Assembly (NCBI GenBank): GCA_027579435.1
Contig: JANBPK010000806.1
Coordinates: forward strand, 248,001-312,000
Reading direction: 5' to 3'
Origin: Candolleomyces eurysporus
Lineage: Eukaryota; Basidiomycota; Agaricomycetes; Agaricales; Psathyrellaceae
DNA length: 64,000 bases
Numbering within the stretch: position 1 is the stretch's first letter; each line of letters opens with the position of its first letter. Of the stretch, positions 1 through 12,325 are shown piece after piece. The notes under the pieces were generated by a model. It saw only the letters and a list, made by a program, of their open reading frames with translations. It was not told where the DNA came from and did no database searches. Position numbers and translations under genes: made by a program.

Positions 1-3000
1 TTGTACTAAGCCTTGACCTAGGCCCAGTCCTCATGACCGTCGGACCCTGGAAACCCATAACCCTCGAGACCTACACCACGCGGATCGCTGAGGTGGACGC
101 TCGAGCTGATGTTTCCGAGAATCTGGACGCGAAGCTGTCTGCCGACATTAAGCTTTCTTCTTCGTTCACCGGTGTTGTTGATGTGCAGGTCAAGAGCCCG
201 GCCGGGGAGGTCGTGGCGTCAGAGCGTCTGAACATCAAAGATTCAAAGGGAGCGAAGTATGAGAAAGCGTTTGCGGGTGGGGAGGTTGAGCTGTGGTATC
301 CTGTCGGATACGGGAAGCAACCTCTCTATTCGTTGCATTTTACCCTTTTTGATCAAGTGGGCGAACTCATGACACTGTCGGCTTGCTTATCCCGCTGACT
401 ACATACATACCAGGAAAGCCATAAGCTAGAAGAAAAGAAGCATGCCACTGCATTCCGAAGGGTCCGAATCGTCGAGGAGCCTTTAGAAAACTCTGAAGGA
501 CTCTCTTGGCTCTTTGAAATCAACAACATCCGAATTTTCTGTGGTGGTCGGTGTCTTATGTTTCGGCTAGACGGGTATCGACTCTGACATGGCCATGTCC
601 TCGGGCTTTTCAAGGTTCAAACTGGATTCCAGCGGATTCTTTCCTCACCACGTAAGTTTGTTCAACCCATGACCCGTGCAGGGTGTTGGTGTTGGGTCTT
701 CTCACTCAAAGGCCGCCGGACTTACATACGTATACAGGGTCACAGAGTCAAAATATCGGGACTGGCTCGAGTTGATGGTGGCAGGCAATCAGAATATGGT
801 CCGTGTGTGGGGAGGCGGCATTTACGAACACGAAGACTTCTATAATATATGTGACGGTAAGTCTCCGGCAACACTGTTCAAGAAATTACCAGTCACATCT
901 GATTATTTTTTTTATTTCTTTTTCTCATGTGAAGAACTTGGACGTAAGCATTCGTCCCGTTTTCCGAGCGAGGCTCGTACTCACCGGTAATTAAGTGCTC
1001 GTTTGGCAAGATTTTATGTTTGGATGCGGGCAGGTATGTTGTGGTGATCTACTTGGCTTTTTCTTGAGGTATTCAATTTTGAGATCAACGATAACCGAAA
1101 ACAGTACCCAGCGTATGACTCTTTCGTCGAGTCCGTATCAGAGGAAGCAGTCCAGAACGTTAAGCGGTTGCGCCACCACCCGTCCGTTGTGATATTCGGT
1201 GAGTTTTCACTTGCCAGCTGCTGCATGTATCAATGTCTGAAAGTCAATTTTTGCTTCCATTGAATAGCCGGGAACAATGAAGGTCTGTCACGGTTCATTG
1301 AATATATCGCCTGTGGCGTGCTTGCAAGGTGTTTATCTGTTTTGGGATAGACTATCAGGTCGCGGAATCCTTCAAGCTGCAACTCGACTACTCAGATGAG
1401 ACATCCGATTTCCGCGATACTAATTTCCCGGCGCGATACATTTACGAAAGGGTCCTGCCCAAAGCTGTCGCTGAACATTCCAATATCCATTATCACCGGG
1501 GTTCGCCGTACAGTGGGCATGGCAAGCCAACGACCGATAGAACCTATGGTGATATTCATCAATGTGAGTTTCTTCTCTTGCAAATTCGGGTCAGATGGTA
1601 GTCCTGTGGAATATTCTGAATTTCGTGGAAGGGAACGTTTGGCATGGGTCACAAGAACCATGGCATAATTGGGACATCCTAGCTGGACGATTCGTATCAG
1701 AATTCGGAATGTCAGTAACACGCTGTTCACCCATTGATTTGATCTTTTTTTTAATCTTTCTTCAATTTACTCTTCCAGGCAAGGCTATCCCAACATCAGG
1801 ACTGTCAATTATTGGCTCGGTGGAAACACCGCCGAGGGCTTCCCTCAGTCAAGGTGTGTAGCCGTTATGTTACGAGGCTTAGTGAGCTTGAGCGCTTATC
1901 TGCCGTTTTTTGCGTTATGCAGAACTATGAACAACCATAACAAAGCCGACGGCTTTGAGCGCAGGCTTGAGGTTAGTCAAGCCCAACTTCTACGCGAAAT
2001 GAACCCTGATTCACCCAATGCGTGCAGTTGTACCTTGTGGAGAACTTTAAGCACTCGTTTGACCTTGAAAGGTATGCTATGAAGCGGTCCATCAAGCGTC
2101 TTGCAAGCGATTAATTAAATGTCTGCTGTGGAGCTATGTCTACTATACCCAGGTCATGCAAGCCGAGACCCTAGCCTCCGCGTATCGGCTCTGGCGCCGG
2201 AATTGGAAGGGCAAGGGCAAGGAATACACAGCGGGCGCTCTGGTCTGGCAGGTCCGGCTTTTCGCTTCACACATCGTATGAGATGATACTCACGTCCGGA
2301 TAGATCAACGACTGCTGGCCAGTCACCTCCTGGGCGATCGTGGACTACTTCCTCCGTCCCAAACCAGCGTTCTTCACCGTCGCTCGGGAACTCCGGCCCT
2401 ACACTGTAGGTATGACGCGTAAAGAAGTTCAGACCTTCCCAGACGAAACTTCTGCCGCCGAGTTCAAGATCTCCACGGTGCTCGAAATCTGGGGCACCAA
2501 CAGCACTTTAGCCGAGAAGAGAGCCACTCTCGAGCTGACCGCGTTCGAGCTGGACTCGGAATGGACGGAAAGGTGGAGCAAGGAGGTTGTGCTAGCCCCG
2601 AATGCGAGCACGGAGCTGTACAAGGGCGATCTGCCCGGCCAGCCTGTGAGGACGAAGAGGAGTGAGGTTCCGAGGACGATCATCGTTTCTGCGAGGCTCT
2701 TGGACGAGGACGGCTCGGTTCTTGGTCGTTACTCGAACTGGTAAGTTTCTTACCTTACTATACCCCCCGTCGCGTTTAAGGTGCTCATAAGGGGTGCATA
2801 GGCCCGAACCGTTCAAATTTATCCACTTCCCTTCGCTTGAAGTCGCGGGCTTGGAGGTGACGGTAGGAGAGGACGGTGAGACGGTTCGGCTGGAGTCGAA
2901 GAAGCCGATCAAGGGGATCGTACTCGACGTCGAGGGAGAAGACGTCAAATGGAGTGACCAAGCTATTGATCTCGTTCCGGGAGACCCTCAGACGGTGCGC

Positions 3001-3060
3001 GCCCGTGGGCTGAATGGGCGACAGGTGAAAGCCAGGTTTTTGGGAGACGGAACTGCTTAG
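1..3060 (+). CDS. beta-mannosidase, GH2 family (5' end cut off by the window)
   Basis: This is the C-terminal two thirds or more of a glycoside hydrolase family 2 beta-mannosidase, which removes terminal beta-mannose from manno-oligosaccharides. Visible landmarks in order are the sandwich-domain motif GPWKPITLETY (about 45-75), FEINNIRIFCGG (about 515-555), the barrel motif VRVWGGGIYEHEDFYNICD (800-855), and IFAGNNE, which carries the acid/base Glu and is split by the intron at about 1200-1265. The nucleophile Glu lies in GRFVSEFGM (about 1686-1712). The gene has many introns, and the frame ends at TAG 3058-3060. The first exon and any signal peptide lie left of the window, so localisation cannot be judged. 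Family assignment is secure from the two catalytic motifs; exact exon ends were not all resolved. Confidence 0.9.
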
Positions 3061-3240
3061 GATAACGAAGAGACGCGTGTTCTTTTTTGAGAGAGTAGAA
3101 GCCAATGGTTCACTTGTACAACAATCCATTATACTATATATATGCCTCGAAGCGTTTGGTCCCTATTATGTGCGCAAGGATTATGATAGTAGCCCAAAGT
3201 AAAAATGTCTGATGTGGAGGTGTCACAAATATGTAAAATG

Positions 3241-4042
3241 CTAAATCACGATGCAGGAGGAGCGGGGTGACTCGGTAGTTGGTGAGGAAGGGGTCGCTCT
3301 TTTTTCAATCTCGGTTAAGCAAAGCTCAAAGACTTTGGCTGGAAGAATGGAGTCGTCAGACTTTATTGTGGGACAAGGACAATGAACTTGTCGTACCGAC
3401 GTTGACATTATTTTTGGCACTCGTCTCAACAAAAGTCGCATTGCACTGCTGTGCAAACGCCTGTCCCGCTGAGGATGGAACCTGACGACTTCTGACGGGG
3501 CACGAAGATGAATAATAAAGAAACACAGTCTAGACCGTCACGTACTTGTCTTGCAAATCCATCTTGGAGCCAACGATGACACATGGTATCTCCTTGACGC
3601 CGCAGAAGTCGACAATCTTGTCGTAGATGATTTGAATCATCTCGAATGAAGCCTGAGAGGTGATGGAATATACGAGCACGTAGCCATGAATTCCGATGGC
3701 GTGTTTGGCGTTGAATATCGAGAACTCGTCCTGATATGGTTTGTATGAGGGAGCGGAGGTGCGGGGAAGGCATCATGCACCATACCTGGCCAGCAGTGTC
3801 GATGATCTCGCATTCGAATTCGGTCCCACCATGACGCAGGTTCTTGGGGATGCTGTTGTCGATGGTGGGGTAGTAGGAATCGACAAAGCTGTTGTCGACA
3901 AACTGGCGGACCAGCGACGACTTGCCTGGGACTCGGTGGTGAGGATGTGGATCCGACGACGGATGCAATGAATGGACCGACCTACGGACCGAGATCCGAG
4001 AACCGCGATCTTGCGTTTCTTCAAGCCATCGGTTCGAGGCAT
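3241..4042 (-). CDS. rhb1: Rheb-type small GTPase
   Basis: This is a Ras-superfamily GTPase of the Rheb type, which in other fungi activates TOR and links amino-acid supply to growth. The start MPRTDGLKKRK is followed by the P-loop GSRSVGKSSL, which has the Arg in place of Gly12 that marks Rheb. Next come the effector region VDSYYPTIDN, G3 DTAGQ, and a G4 that reads GSKMD instead of the usual NKxD. The protein ends in CIVI, a CaaX box for prenylation. I joined five or more exons; the junctions DTAGQ/DEFSIFN and DLQDK/SRQVP keep frame with GT-AG introns. The N at 4052 lies just upstream of the ATG. The gene is divergent from the Spo12-like gene, with about 380 bp between the starts. Confidence 0.9.
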
Positions 4043-4423
4043 GTGTGAAGANGGGGGGGGATGGAAGGGTGGCGGAGGGGCGAAAACCAGGAGAAAAGGG
4101 AGAGAAAAAAGGAAGAGGAACGTGTTTCCAGGCGGAGTGGTAGCGACTGAAAATCAGCAGGCGCTTTCCAGGGTATCTCCGTTTTATAGCACGCCAGGCA
4201 ATCACAAATGGACCGGGGCAGATGGCATGATCCCTGCCTGCGTGCCCCGAGTTTCCCTCCCTGACTTTGTCCGGTCCTGCTGACCCCAACTGCCTCCTCC
4301 GTGCCTCACCTCCGTCCAGGGTCACGTGCATCGTTCAATATTGCGACGCGTCCAAAAATGGTGTAGCCCACTTTACAACCAACCAACATCTCCTCGACCT
4401 TGCCCCCTCCTCGTCCGTCCGTA
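4043..4423. promoter_or_regulatory. shared upstream region of Rheb and Spo12-like genes
   Basis: These 380 bp separate two divergent starts. The stretch holds a G-run next to an N (4052-4060) and purine-rich sequence near 4085-4125. I see no clear TATA box, and no coding frame in it has support. Confidence 0.4.
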
Positions 4424-4939
4424 ATGTCCGCAACATCGACCCCCAACGACTCTCCCGTCGGCACCCCCATCCAGCCTCTCCACAACCCCTCCCAGGCAGC
4501 CAAGGTCGTCCTGCCCAAGGCACCGCTCGACCGAAACGTTGTGAACAACCCAGGAATGGGCGCAAAGGCCTTGCTGGCAAAGCGCATGGCCAGTAGCCAG
4601 TGAGCGTTTACCTCATGTCCGCCCATACGCACGTTCTCACCCAGTCGCAGCAATCCCGCGTTCATTTCTCCAACCGATAACCTCATGACACCCTGCACGC
4701 AGAAACTGACCGCGGCGAAGAAGAAGCAATTCACAAAGTGTGTTTGATCTTTAACCTTATTCATTCGATACTGACTTTGGACTAGAGCGGCCAAACCAGT
4801 TCAGCTCTTCGGCCAGCCAGCCGAAGGGGCTGCGGATAGCGATGATGAAGACTTGGAGCAGGACGAAAAGAATACCAAGGCCTCATCGGAATCGGAACCC
4901 TCAACAGCGATGGTGGTTGACGATGAAAATCCCTTCTAA
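4424..4939 (+). CDS. Spo12-family mitotic exit protein
   Basis: This is a small acidic-tailed protein of about 140 residues in three exons. Introns are 4600-4650 and 4738-4785. The middle exon encodes the diagnostic short block ISPTDNLMTPCTQKLTAAKK, which matches the conserved core of Spo12 proteins (S. cerevisiae Spo12, S. pombe Wis3). Spo12 belongs to the FEAR network that helps release Cdc14 phosphatase in anaphase. The C-terminus is rich in Asp and Glu and ends DDENPF. The splice acceptor at 4650 was chosen because the nearer AG at about 4701 would put a stop in frame. The S/T-P sites suggest CDK phosphorylation, as known for the family. The rest of the protein is low in complexity, so assignment rests on one motif. 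Confidence 0.65.
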
Positions 4940-5299
4940 CCCCCTTCGATTTCCAACACACACGACATCCCTCTCCCACTCTACGATCTTGTTCCTTGGC
5001 TGGCTACCCAAGGACCATTAGAAGATCTATCCGTCTGTCCGTGCCCCCACGATGTAATGTCTCGCTATTTGCTGTTCGTTCGCTGTGCTATCACATAAAA
5101 CCCTTGTTGTACAATTAGGTCCATAATTTATCTTGTTGTCGTCGTTCGTTATAGCTTGGGAAACGAAGCAATGTTCGACTCGAGGTTTTAACGCCTCCGA
5201 ACATATTGTCCCCGACTAATTGGCCAATCGCTCCCACGGTATTCATCATTCATTAGCCGGCGACCATCCGTACGCGTCGTCTCTACCAATACCCTTCAG

Positions 5300-6140
5300 A
5301 TGGACGACCAATCCTTTAATGGCGTTCCTCTGGTACTGGACAACATGGACCCAGAATTGCTTTCTGACTTGCTCGCTTCATCCCTCCCAAGACCACTTGG
5401 GTTCCGAAGCGCTGCCGAGTGGGTATCATTCAAGGCCAATCAAGCGCTAGTGTCAATGCTAACAAATCACCAGCCGTGCCAAAGCCCTACTAGATCTCCT
5501 TCCAACGATCGACGAGAAGCGTCTCACAGAACTCGGACAACGGGGTTAGGATCTTGTACCGTCTTTGCTCTCACGTCATTTCCAACTGCTCACATTTATT
5601 GATTGGAAAAGACGGATCCTGTTCCATATGCCTCCAACCCTTCCTCTCGATTCTAGCAGAGCAGGAAATGGCGGAAGCCACGGACTCCCCGGCTCACGCT
5701 GCACACGAGCTCGGGGTTAGCCAACTCAACCAGTCCTACCAGTGTGGGCATTTATTCTGTCGTAAAGAGTTGGGTCGTGCCCTTTACATGATAAGTATGC
5801 AACTAACCCTGATTATCCTATTCTCTGCTCGAAAACAGCCTCGTGAACTGGATAAAGGAAGTCGTAAGTCGACACCTCCTCCCTAAACGGCAACAGCTAA
5901 TGCGTACACTAGAAAGACACCTGCCCCATGTGCCGCAAAACCATATTCGACCCTTCCCTACCAGTCGAAGATAAACCACAGATAATGGTCAACGGCGCAA
6001 CACAGCGACTGGTAGACTACTACCAAGGCCTCGGCTTCGAAGTCATCCTCCCACCCGGCCAGTCCATAAGAAGCAATAACTGGAGGCAGGAAGAACGAGA
6101 GAGCTATAGTGCTGTGGGAGGAGGAGGGATGTACAGTTAG
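5300..6140 (+). CDS. RING finger protein (probable E3 ubiquitin ligase)
   Basis: The predicted start MDDQSFNGVPLVLDN leads into a helical segment (AKALLDLLPTIDEKRLTEL, about 5470-5545) and then a C3HC4 RING. The zinc ligands are in CSICLQPF (about 5620), YQCGHLFCRK (about 5740) and DTCPMCRKTIFDPS (about 5915-5950). An acidic loop of about 40 residues between the first and second ligand pairs makes the RING longer than usual. The intron at about 5543-5610 restores frame (QR/DGSCSIC), and another lies before WIKE/DTCPMC. The C-terminal tail after the RING is short and unrecognised. RING proteins of this form usually recruit E2 enzymes; nothing visible indicates substrate or location. The exon that carries the third ligand pair is clear, but its 3' border is approximate. 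Confidence 0.75.
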
Positions 6141-6452
6141 TTAGTTGACAAACTTAGTGCTAACATTCACGTTAACTTGATCTTGGAACCATGAAATCAA
6201 TGCCGAATTAAACGTCACATTATTCAATAGCGACCGTGCTGTCCCGGTAACCAGACCGAGGCTGGCCGATGGATATGTACAAAGATCAGGTCTGTAACGG
6301 GGTACCAGATAGGTGAAAGCAGAGCAATACGTGCGGATGATGAATGATGAATGGAGTGAAGAACCGATGAATGTCCAGATGAGAAGAGAAGCGAGACACA
6401 AAGAGAACAAATCCAGGATGAATCGTAAGGCATAACACAGTCCAAGCTATGA
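6141..6452. other. intergenic, convergent 3' ends
   Basis: These 310 bp lie between the RING gene and the chitin synthase, whose 3' ends face each other. I see no further gene; several minus-strand frames here are random. Confidence 0.5.
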
Positions 6453-9400
6453 TCAGGTTCGGCGGAAGCAACGGAACAAGTTGCGTTTGAAGAAATAGAA
6501 CAAGCACTACAAGGGGGGAAAACCCAAGAGTCAGCACACACACGCACACACAAAAACTCAGCGAGTTATATCACGTACCCCAAGGAAACGAATGAGCGCA
6601 AGCACGAAAGTCGAGTACAGAATGATAGCAAAGTACGTGCTCTGCTTCTTCTGCAGACGCACCTCATCCGCCGCCTCATTCTGCGGAAGACCATTGACAT
6701 TCTCGATCGCGATGGCCAGCCCAGCATTGCTCAACATCCAGACAGCCACCAACCGCGTACGGAAAGTCTTATTCTGGTCGTCGGGCGTAGGCTTCTCGAC
6801 AGCCTCTGCTTTCACATCCTTTTTCAGGGCACGCTTGACGGTGTCCGTGAAAGCAGCGTCGACATCGGCCTGCATTTGTGTTTTGTCCTCGACGACGGCG
6901 GCAGCGTCGGCGTCTTTCTTCGAAGAGACTGAAGGTAGAGCATCTACTTTGTCGCTACCTTTAGTACCCCAGGACACCTAAACGACGGGAACGTTAGAAA
7001 GGTCTGAAGAGGAATAGTGGTCTCAAACATACATCGTGCAAGTTGCAGAAGGCATAGACGTTGAGGATGTTGGTGAAGCTGGGCGCAATGCACAAATACT
7101 GGATGAAACTGGAGAACATGTGCCAAGGGTCGCGCTGAGAGACAAGTCAGTCACAAAGCCATAATACGAGTAAGGCGGCAACACGCACATAGAGGAACGA
7201 CGCAATGAAGTAGATACCATAGGTCGATATCATGGCTGCAATCAAAGCACCAACAGGCGGCTCGAAGAACGCCCTGGCTGCTTCAGCACTGTTCTTGCCC
7301 TCAAGCAATTTGGGGATTTCCTGACACGGCGGTTAGCCTGATTAGTCTCACAGATATCAAACGTGGCGCGTACCTTGAATGCATTGATAGTGAGCCAGAA
7401 GGAACAGACGAGAAGATAAACCGCCAAGAATGCATAGACCCTAGAAGAGATTAGAAAGGATACCGTACGGATACAAATTCGCCTCACCATAGAGTAATTG
7501 CGTATGGAATGCGTTCTCCTTTCGGCCGATTACCAAGTCCCAGAATGAATTGAAGAGCAAGGAAAGCGAGGTAGATCCATTTGAATGCCAGATTGAACCA
7601 GTGAGTCTATCAAGGAAGGGTTGAGGGCAAGATGGCAAAGGAATAGCAACAAGACGTACAACTGCTTGGGTGCCGAAGATGAGGATCCCGTTTTCCGGGA
7701 GAAGGTCGATGATGATACTGAAAGTCAACCAGAGATTGGCCAAAGCGAACCAACTGAAGATCAGCGAGAAGATGTTGTACTGATATGACTCGTGAGGCAA
7801 TGAACACTTATTATTTTCAGATATAGAACATACCAGGCCTTGGATATGGAAGAAGAACATGCGAATGAAGCCATGACCGGATTTGTAGAGCGTGAAGAAG
7901 TTGGCAAGGGCATACTAGACTAGAAGTCAGCGACGTCAAGAAGCGAAAGGCAGCGACTACTACTTACGACCGAGGCAGCGAAAGAACCGTTCAGCCATCG
8001 ACGACGTTGACCAATCAGCTCAGCAGCCGACTCTGGCACATCCGTCTCGGCTTTACTGGGCTTCACATAGGTGAGTGTCCATCGATCGCCCTTTTTCGCG
8101 ACTAGTTCGAAGCAAAGAATACGATCCTCGGCTGAAAGGAAAACAAGGGTTCAGCATCCCGAATATCAGTCGAACTGAAAAGATTCGCACCGAGGAACAT
8201 GTTCTTTGTGAAGATGCTCATTCCATGGATACCCTTGGGACCAAGGCGATCTGCAAGTGAATGGTCACCATGGAAGTACTGCTCCAATGGTCTCCCCAGG
8301 ATGGCCCTGTAACGGTACGCCGAGAAGGCACCAGGAAGCACAGAGACATAACCGAAGCTACTCTCAAGTGGCTTATCTAAAGACGGGTCAGGATTCCGAA
8401 GGTCACTGGGATGGATTGGTTCTTACCCAAGATATTGGACATCTTGTATTCGAAGTTCTGAGCAGCGACCAAAGGATTGAGCAACTTCCTTCCGCCCTTG
8501 ATCATGGCATGAATTTCACCACAGCAACCTCCAAGATTGGGGTCGTTGTAGAAGGCATCCCAGAGATAGAAAATGGACTTGTGTCCTGGCTTCGTTCCAG
8601 CATCGATGAGGACACAGATTTCGGGCTGTGAAGATTGATGCAGTCAGAAACGCGGACTTGGAATGCCAGAGAACAAGAGAGCGTACGTTGAGATGCGAGC
8701 CAATACCGTTGAACAACCATCGATGGGAGTTAATCTTCTTCTGGTTCTTGGCCTTCAAGACGAAGATGATCTGAACTGGAATGAGATTGTTTGGATCATT
8801 CGGCTGGGGCAACACGAGCTCAGGTGTGGGATCAACGGAAAGCTGTGTGGTGTACTAGGGGCGATATTAGCAGCGTCCTAGGGTGCTGTACAAAGAATGT
8901 GACTTACCTCAAAGATATGAGCAACGGTCTCCTTTCCGTCAACGTCCTTTTTCATAATACCGTCCTGATAGACTCCGATAGTTGCAAGGATATCAAGGAC
9001 GCTTTTGTCCATAGCCTCCAGACCATCGACAATGAGTGCGACTGTAATCTTCTGCCAGGCAGGACGGCCCTCTTCGGCGTGTTTCTTCCAATACTTTGAC
9101 TGCCGGGTCTTGGCGATGTCACGAATGTTAAGCATCACACCGTGAAGAGTGCGGGCGTAGAGGATCTTGTCCTCATTGTAAGACGTGACTGCGATCAACA
9201 GCTCGGTCTCGCGATTATACATCTTCTGCCGCAAGGACCAGCCATTCTGCTCAGTGAAGTCGTCGGGATCGCAAGTGGCAGCAGTATATCGCATATGCCT
9301 GAAGAGAGCATGGTGGTGGAGCAGTGAGTGATCTCGGTGCTCAGAATAGAAAATAGAAGCAGCCCTTACGAGAACTCTGTCGTATTCCCAGATTTATACT

Positions 9401-9919
9401 GAGGTTCGATTGCTGAGAAGACAGGGGTGGGGACCTGATACTCCGCGATGAAGTTGCCATGCGTCAACTTGACTGCCCGAGTGACGCCACGCTTGATGGT
9501 CTGTCGCCTCCTCCACTCCCTTTCAGTGTTGTTCGTGGTGTGGGAGGCGACTGAGGCTGGACGGCCCATGTATCCATCCTCATAGGCGGATGGCGGACTA
9601 TAGGAGATCGATAAGAGACAATAAAAAAAGACAATTGAGTTGGCCTACGGAGGAGGATAGAAGCCGCCAGAGAAGTTTTGACCAGAGGTGAGGGGCTGCT
9701 TCTCTATGCTCTCGTCGTCATCCTCGAATGGATCGTGTCGCAGAAAGTCTGGCTGGCCACCGTAGCCTGCCTGGGGCATGGGGCCGCGACCTGGCGATGT
9801 CCCATCGAGGTTGCCCATCGGGTATTGTTGTCGGGGATTATCTGAGAAAGGGTCGCCATAGGCCGAGTTCTTGGAGGACGCGGTGTCTGCAGGAGGAAAN
9901 GGGGGGTCTATCGGACATG
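6453..9919 (-). CDS. chitin synthase (division 1, class I-III type)
   Basis: This membrane glycosyltransferase (GT2) polymerises UDP-GlcNAc into chitin at the plasma membrane. The N-terminus MSDRPP is Pro/Asp-rich and disordered. It is followed by a stretch with [12 protein letters not shown], then the catalytic region with [42 protein letters not shown] (about 8100) and the hallmark [10 protein letters not shown] (about 7990-8015). Several hydrophobic segments follow, then SWGTKGSD, a division 1 marker, and a basic tail [12 protein letters not shown] spliced from a last exon at about 6453-6510. The N at 9900 falls within the first codons; without it the ATG at 9919 is in frame with the rest. 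Exact class cannot be fixed by eye, although the motifs exclude the myosin-linked classes. Confidence 0.92.
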
Positions 9920-10388
9920 ATGGGCAGAGCAATCGGCCTGCAGCTGGGAGGGCTGGATGGTGGTGGCTACGTGGAGTGGTAGCAGGGAGAACAGCGCTTT
10001 GATGGTCACTAAAGCTAATTGCGATCTAAAGTATATGTAAATTTACGCGGTCGCAAAACGCCTTATGCACACGTGCCGCCGAGAGTGGCGATGCCTCCGA
10101 CCCCAGCATGATCAATCTTAGCCTGTTCAAGGCGCTGTAAATTCCTGTGGCCAGCTGCGGCCTCCATTCCTCTGCTCACAGTGACGTTCAGCAGGCTCAG
10201 CAGGGCTCGACGCGTATTTGCAGATTTCGGTAGCAATTAAGCTGCTGCCAAAAGACCTCCTGACCGCAGGCGGAATCAGATGTGCAGTATCGGCTCGGCA
10301 CCCCGCTCTGGACACTTGCCGTTGCCGGAAACCCCTTTCCTACTTATAGCACGGACCCTGAACAAACTATCTGAACATTTCCACCAGC
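9920..10388. promoter_or_regulatory. divergent promoter of chitin synthase and GST-like gene
   Basis: These 470 bp lie between two divergent starts. A weak TATA-like CTTATAGC sits about 45 bp before the GST-like ATG. No coding evidence was seen. Confidence 0.4.
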
Positions 10389-11788
10389 ATGTCTCCCCCA
10401 GTCATCCTCTATCGGTGCGTTGCGAGTGTCTTCAGATGAACGTCTAACAAACCGTGATCCGTCAGATATGATGCCTCCCCCTTCTCCCACAAAATAGACA
10501 ATGCTCTCCTGCTCAAGGGCGTCCCCCATCAGCATGTACAAGTAGGCCAATTTATACTTCCACTTTGTCTTTCCAGCCTATTTACGCCCACAAAACTCTA
10601 GGTGGCTTCGTTGTTGCCTCGCCCCGAGATATCCGAAGAGCTTGGAATCAATTACCGTCGCATCCCACTGCTGGCCATTGGCAATGACGTTTATTGCGAT
10701 ACGGGGTTCGTCCAGGCGCAGCTTTTCAACGTATAGACTCTGCTGGGCTCACCGACTCCCCCAGTCTGATCGTTTCAGCGCTCGAACGGCGATTCCCATC
10801 GAGCCAGGGTTACGAAACGCTCTTCCCTCCGACAAAGTCAGGCAAGGCCGAGACGGGTCTGGTCAAATTGTTCGCCAAATACTACGCGGAAAGCGCGTTC
10901 TTCCTCCCCGCTACTACCTTGATTCCATGGGAGAAGCTTCCGGCGCCATTCTTGAAGGATCGGAGCGATGCAAGTGGCATTCAATCTTCACCCTTCTATC
11001 ATGCATCTTACCAACATTCCCCCAGCTTCGCGGTGCACCAATCAACACCGCTGCCCTCGCAGCTAGTAGAGATAACGCCCTTTCTCAACTCGCCTCGCAA
11101 TTGGTATGTTCCATCTATGCCAGATAAGGTTAAACTTCGCTCACCTTCCACAAACTTTAAACGCCAGACCTTGATTGAAGAGCAGTTGTGCGATGGACGG
11201 GCATGGCTTCTTGAAACAGAACACCCGGGGCTCGCAGATATCTCCGTTCACTTCACCCTTGCATGGATTAAAGCTTTCAAACCTTCCAAGCCCTTGTTCG
11301 ATGAAACCAAGTTCCCCAATGTCGTGAAGGTGAGTCATTGTTCGTTTGGCAGCAGGTATCAAGCTCTTATGAATTTGGATATCAGTGGGTGGACCGTCTC
11401 TCTAGCTTGCTGAAAGCAAAGCGAAAGGAACAAGGCGTTCCTGTTAACGTCACCGGCGCCGCGGCAGGGGAGACCATCGTTTCATCGGACTTTGAGCCCT
11501 ACACTGCCGTTGGTTTTGACGCTCAAGAAGCCCAGAGACTTCGGGTTCAGCTCGGGGACACCGTTCGGATAGCTCCTGATGATACAGGTAAAGTCTAGTG
11601 AACTGCAACGCTACAAATGAATGACGCTAAACCCGATGTTAGGCCGAAGCTACCCAACGACTGGAAAGCTCGTAGCTCTGAGCCTTGAGGAAGCTGTTTT
11701 AGAGGTTCAAGGCAAAAAGGGGACTCTGAGGTGCCACTTCCCCCGTTTGGGATATGTCATTAAAGCCGCCAAGGACTCCAAGCTGTGA
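10389..11788 (+). CDS. GST-like protein with extra C-terminal domain
   Basis: The start MSPPVILYRY is spliced to DASPFSHKIDNALLLKGVPH, a thioredoxin-fold N-terminal domain of the glutathione S-transferase superfamily. The block after the next intron ends in RRIPLLAIGNDVYCDT, the cis-Pro region. An all-helical C-terminal GST domain follows (FAKYYAESAFFLPA, then TLIEEQLCDGRAWLLETEHPGLADISVHF). After that comes an added segment of roughly 85 residues, from about 11455 to the stop, with AQEAQRLRVQLGDTVRIAP and ending GYVIKAAKDSKL. It looks like a small beta-rich domain that ordinary GSTs lack. The likely role is glutathione-dependent conjugation or reduction, but no substrate can be inferred. The frame is open through at least six exons; a few borders are approximate. 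Confidence 0.75.
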
Positions 11789-11975
11789 TGTGCGCTAACC
11801 AAAAAAAAAAACTGTAACCCTCGTCCCTCTTGACCTATCCTGTTTTAATGTATCCCTCATTTATTTCCCCTCAATCTTTGATCAGAAAATGGCTCGACAT
11901 GGCAGACAGGCGTTGTGAAGGAGTGTGATGGATTGAGACGAAGTACAAGCACAAAAAGACAACGATGCAATAGTT

Positions 11976-12325
11976 CTACTGCTGCCACATAGAGTGTTCA
12001 GGAGGAGACCCGCCTCCCATACGTTGAGCCATGCTTCGCAACCCCGTTACGTCGCATCTTGCTGGGACGGGGAAAGGCGTCGCAGGAGCGAGGTTTGCAC
12101 CTGTCTGTAACCAGTTGTAAGACATGAGAGTTTTGGTTAGAAGACAAGCAATACACATACCTCGAACGAAGTCGTTCATCGCCCAAACAAGAAGCGCGAT
12201 GGACGCGGAGTTCCGGAGGTCGACTGGACGCTGAGAGGCTAAAAGCGTGTGCAGAGAAAGTTATAGTAGTATTAGTAACAGCAGGCACCTCCAGGAGCAG
12301 AAGCACGACGAACATCTCTACGCAT
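11976..12325 (-). CDS. possible small protein of about 80 residues, unrecognised
   Basis: Three short exons on the minus strand can be joined into one frame. It starts MRRDVRRASAPG, continues VDLRNSASIALLVWAMNDF and ends PPEHSMWQQ at the stop 11976-11978. The join that keeps frame uses donor GAG/gtatgtg and an acceptor just before GTGCAAACC; both match fungal splice consensus. The protein has a basic N-terminus, one hydrophobic stretch and a Pro/Gly/Met-rich tail. I recognise no family. The gene lies convergent to the GST-like gene, about 190 bp from it. The evidence is only splice-consistent openness, so it could be chance. Confidence 0.3.

Noticed and set aside
4424..4939. Endosulfine/ARPP-19 assignment for the small acidic protein
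   Set aside because: The FDSGDY core is missing, whereas a Spo12 core is present after correct splicing.
6535..6553. CA-rich microsatellite-like tract
   Set aside because: Only about 19 bp, interrupted, inside the last chitin synthase intron.
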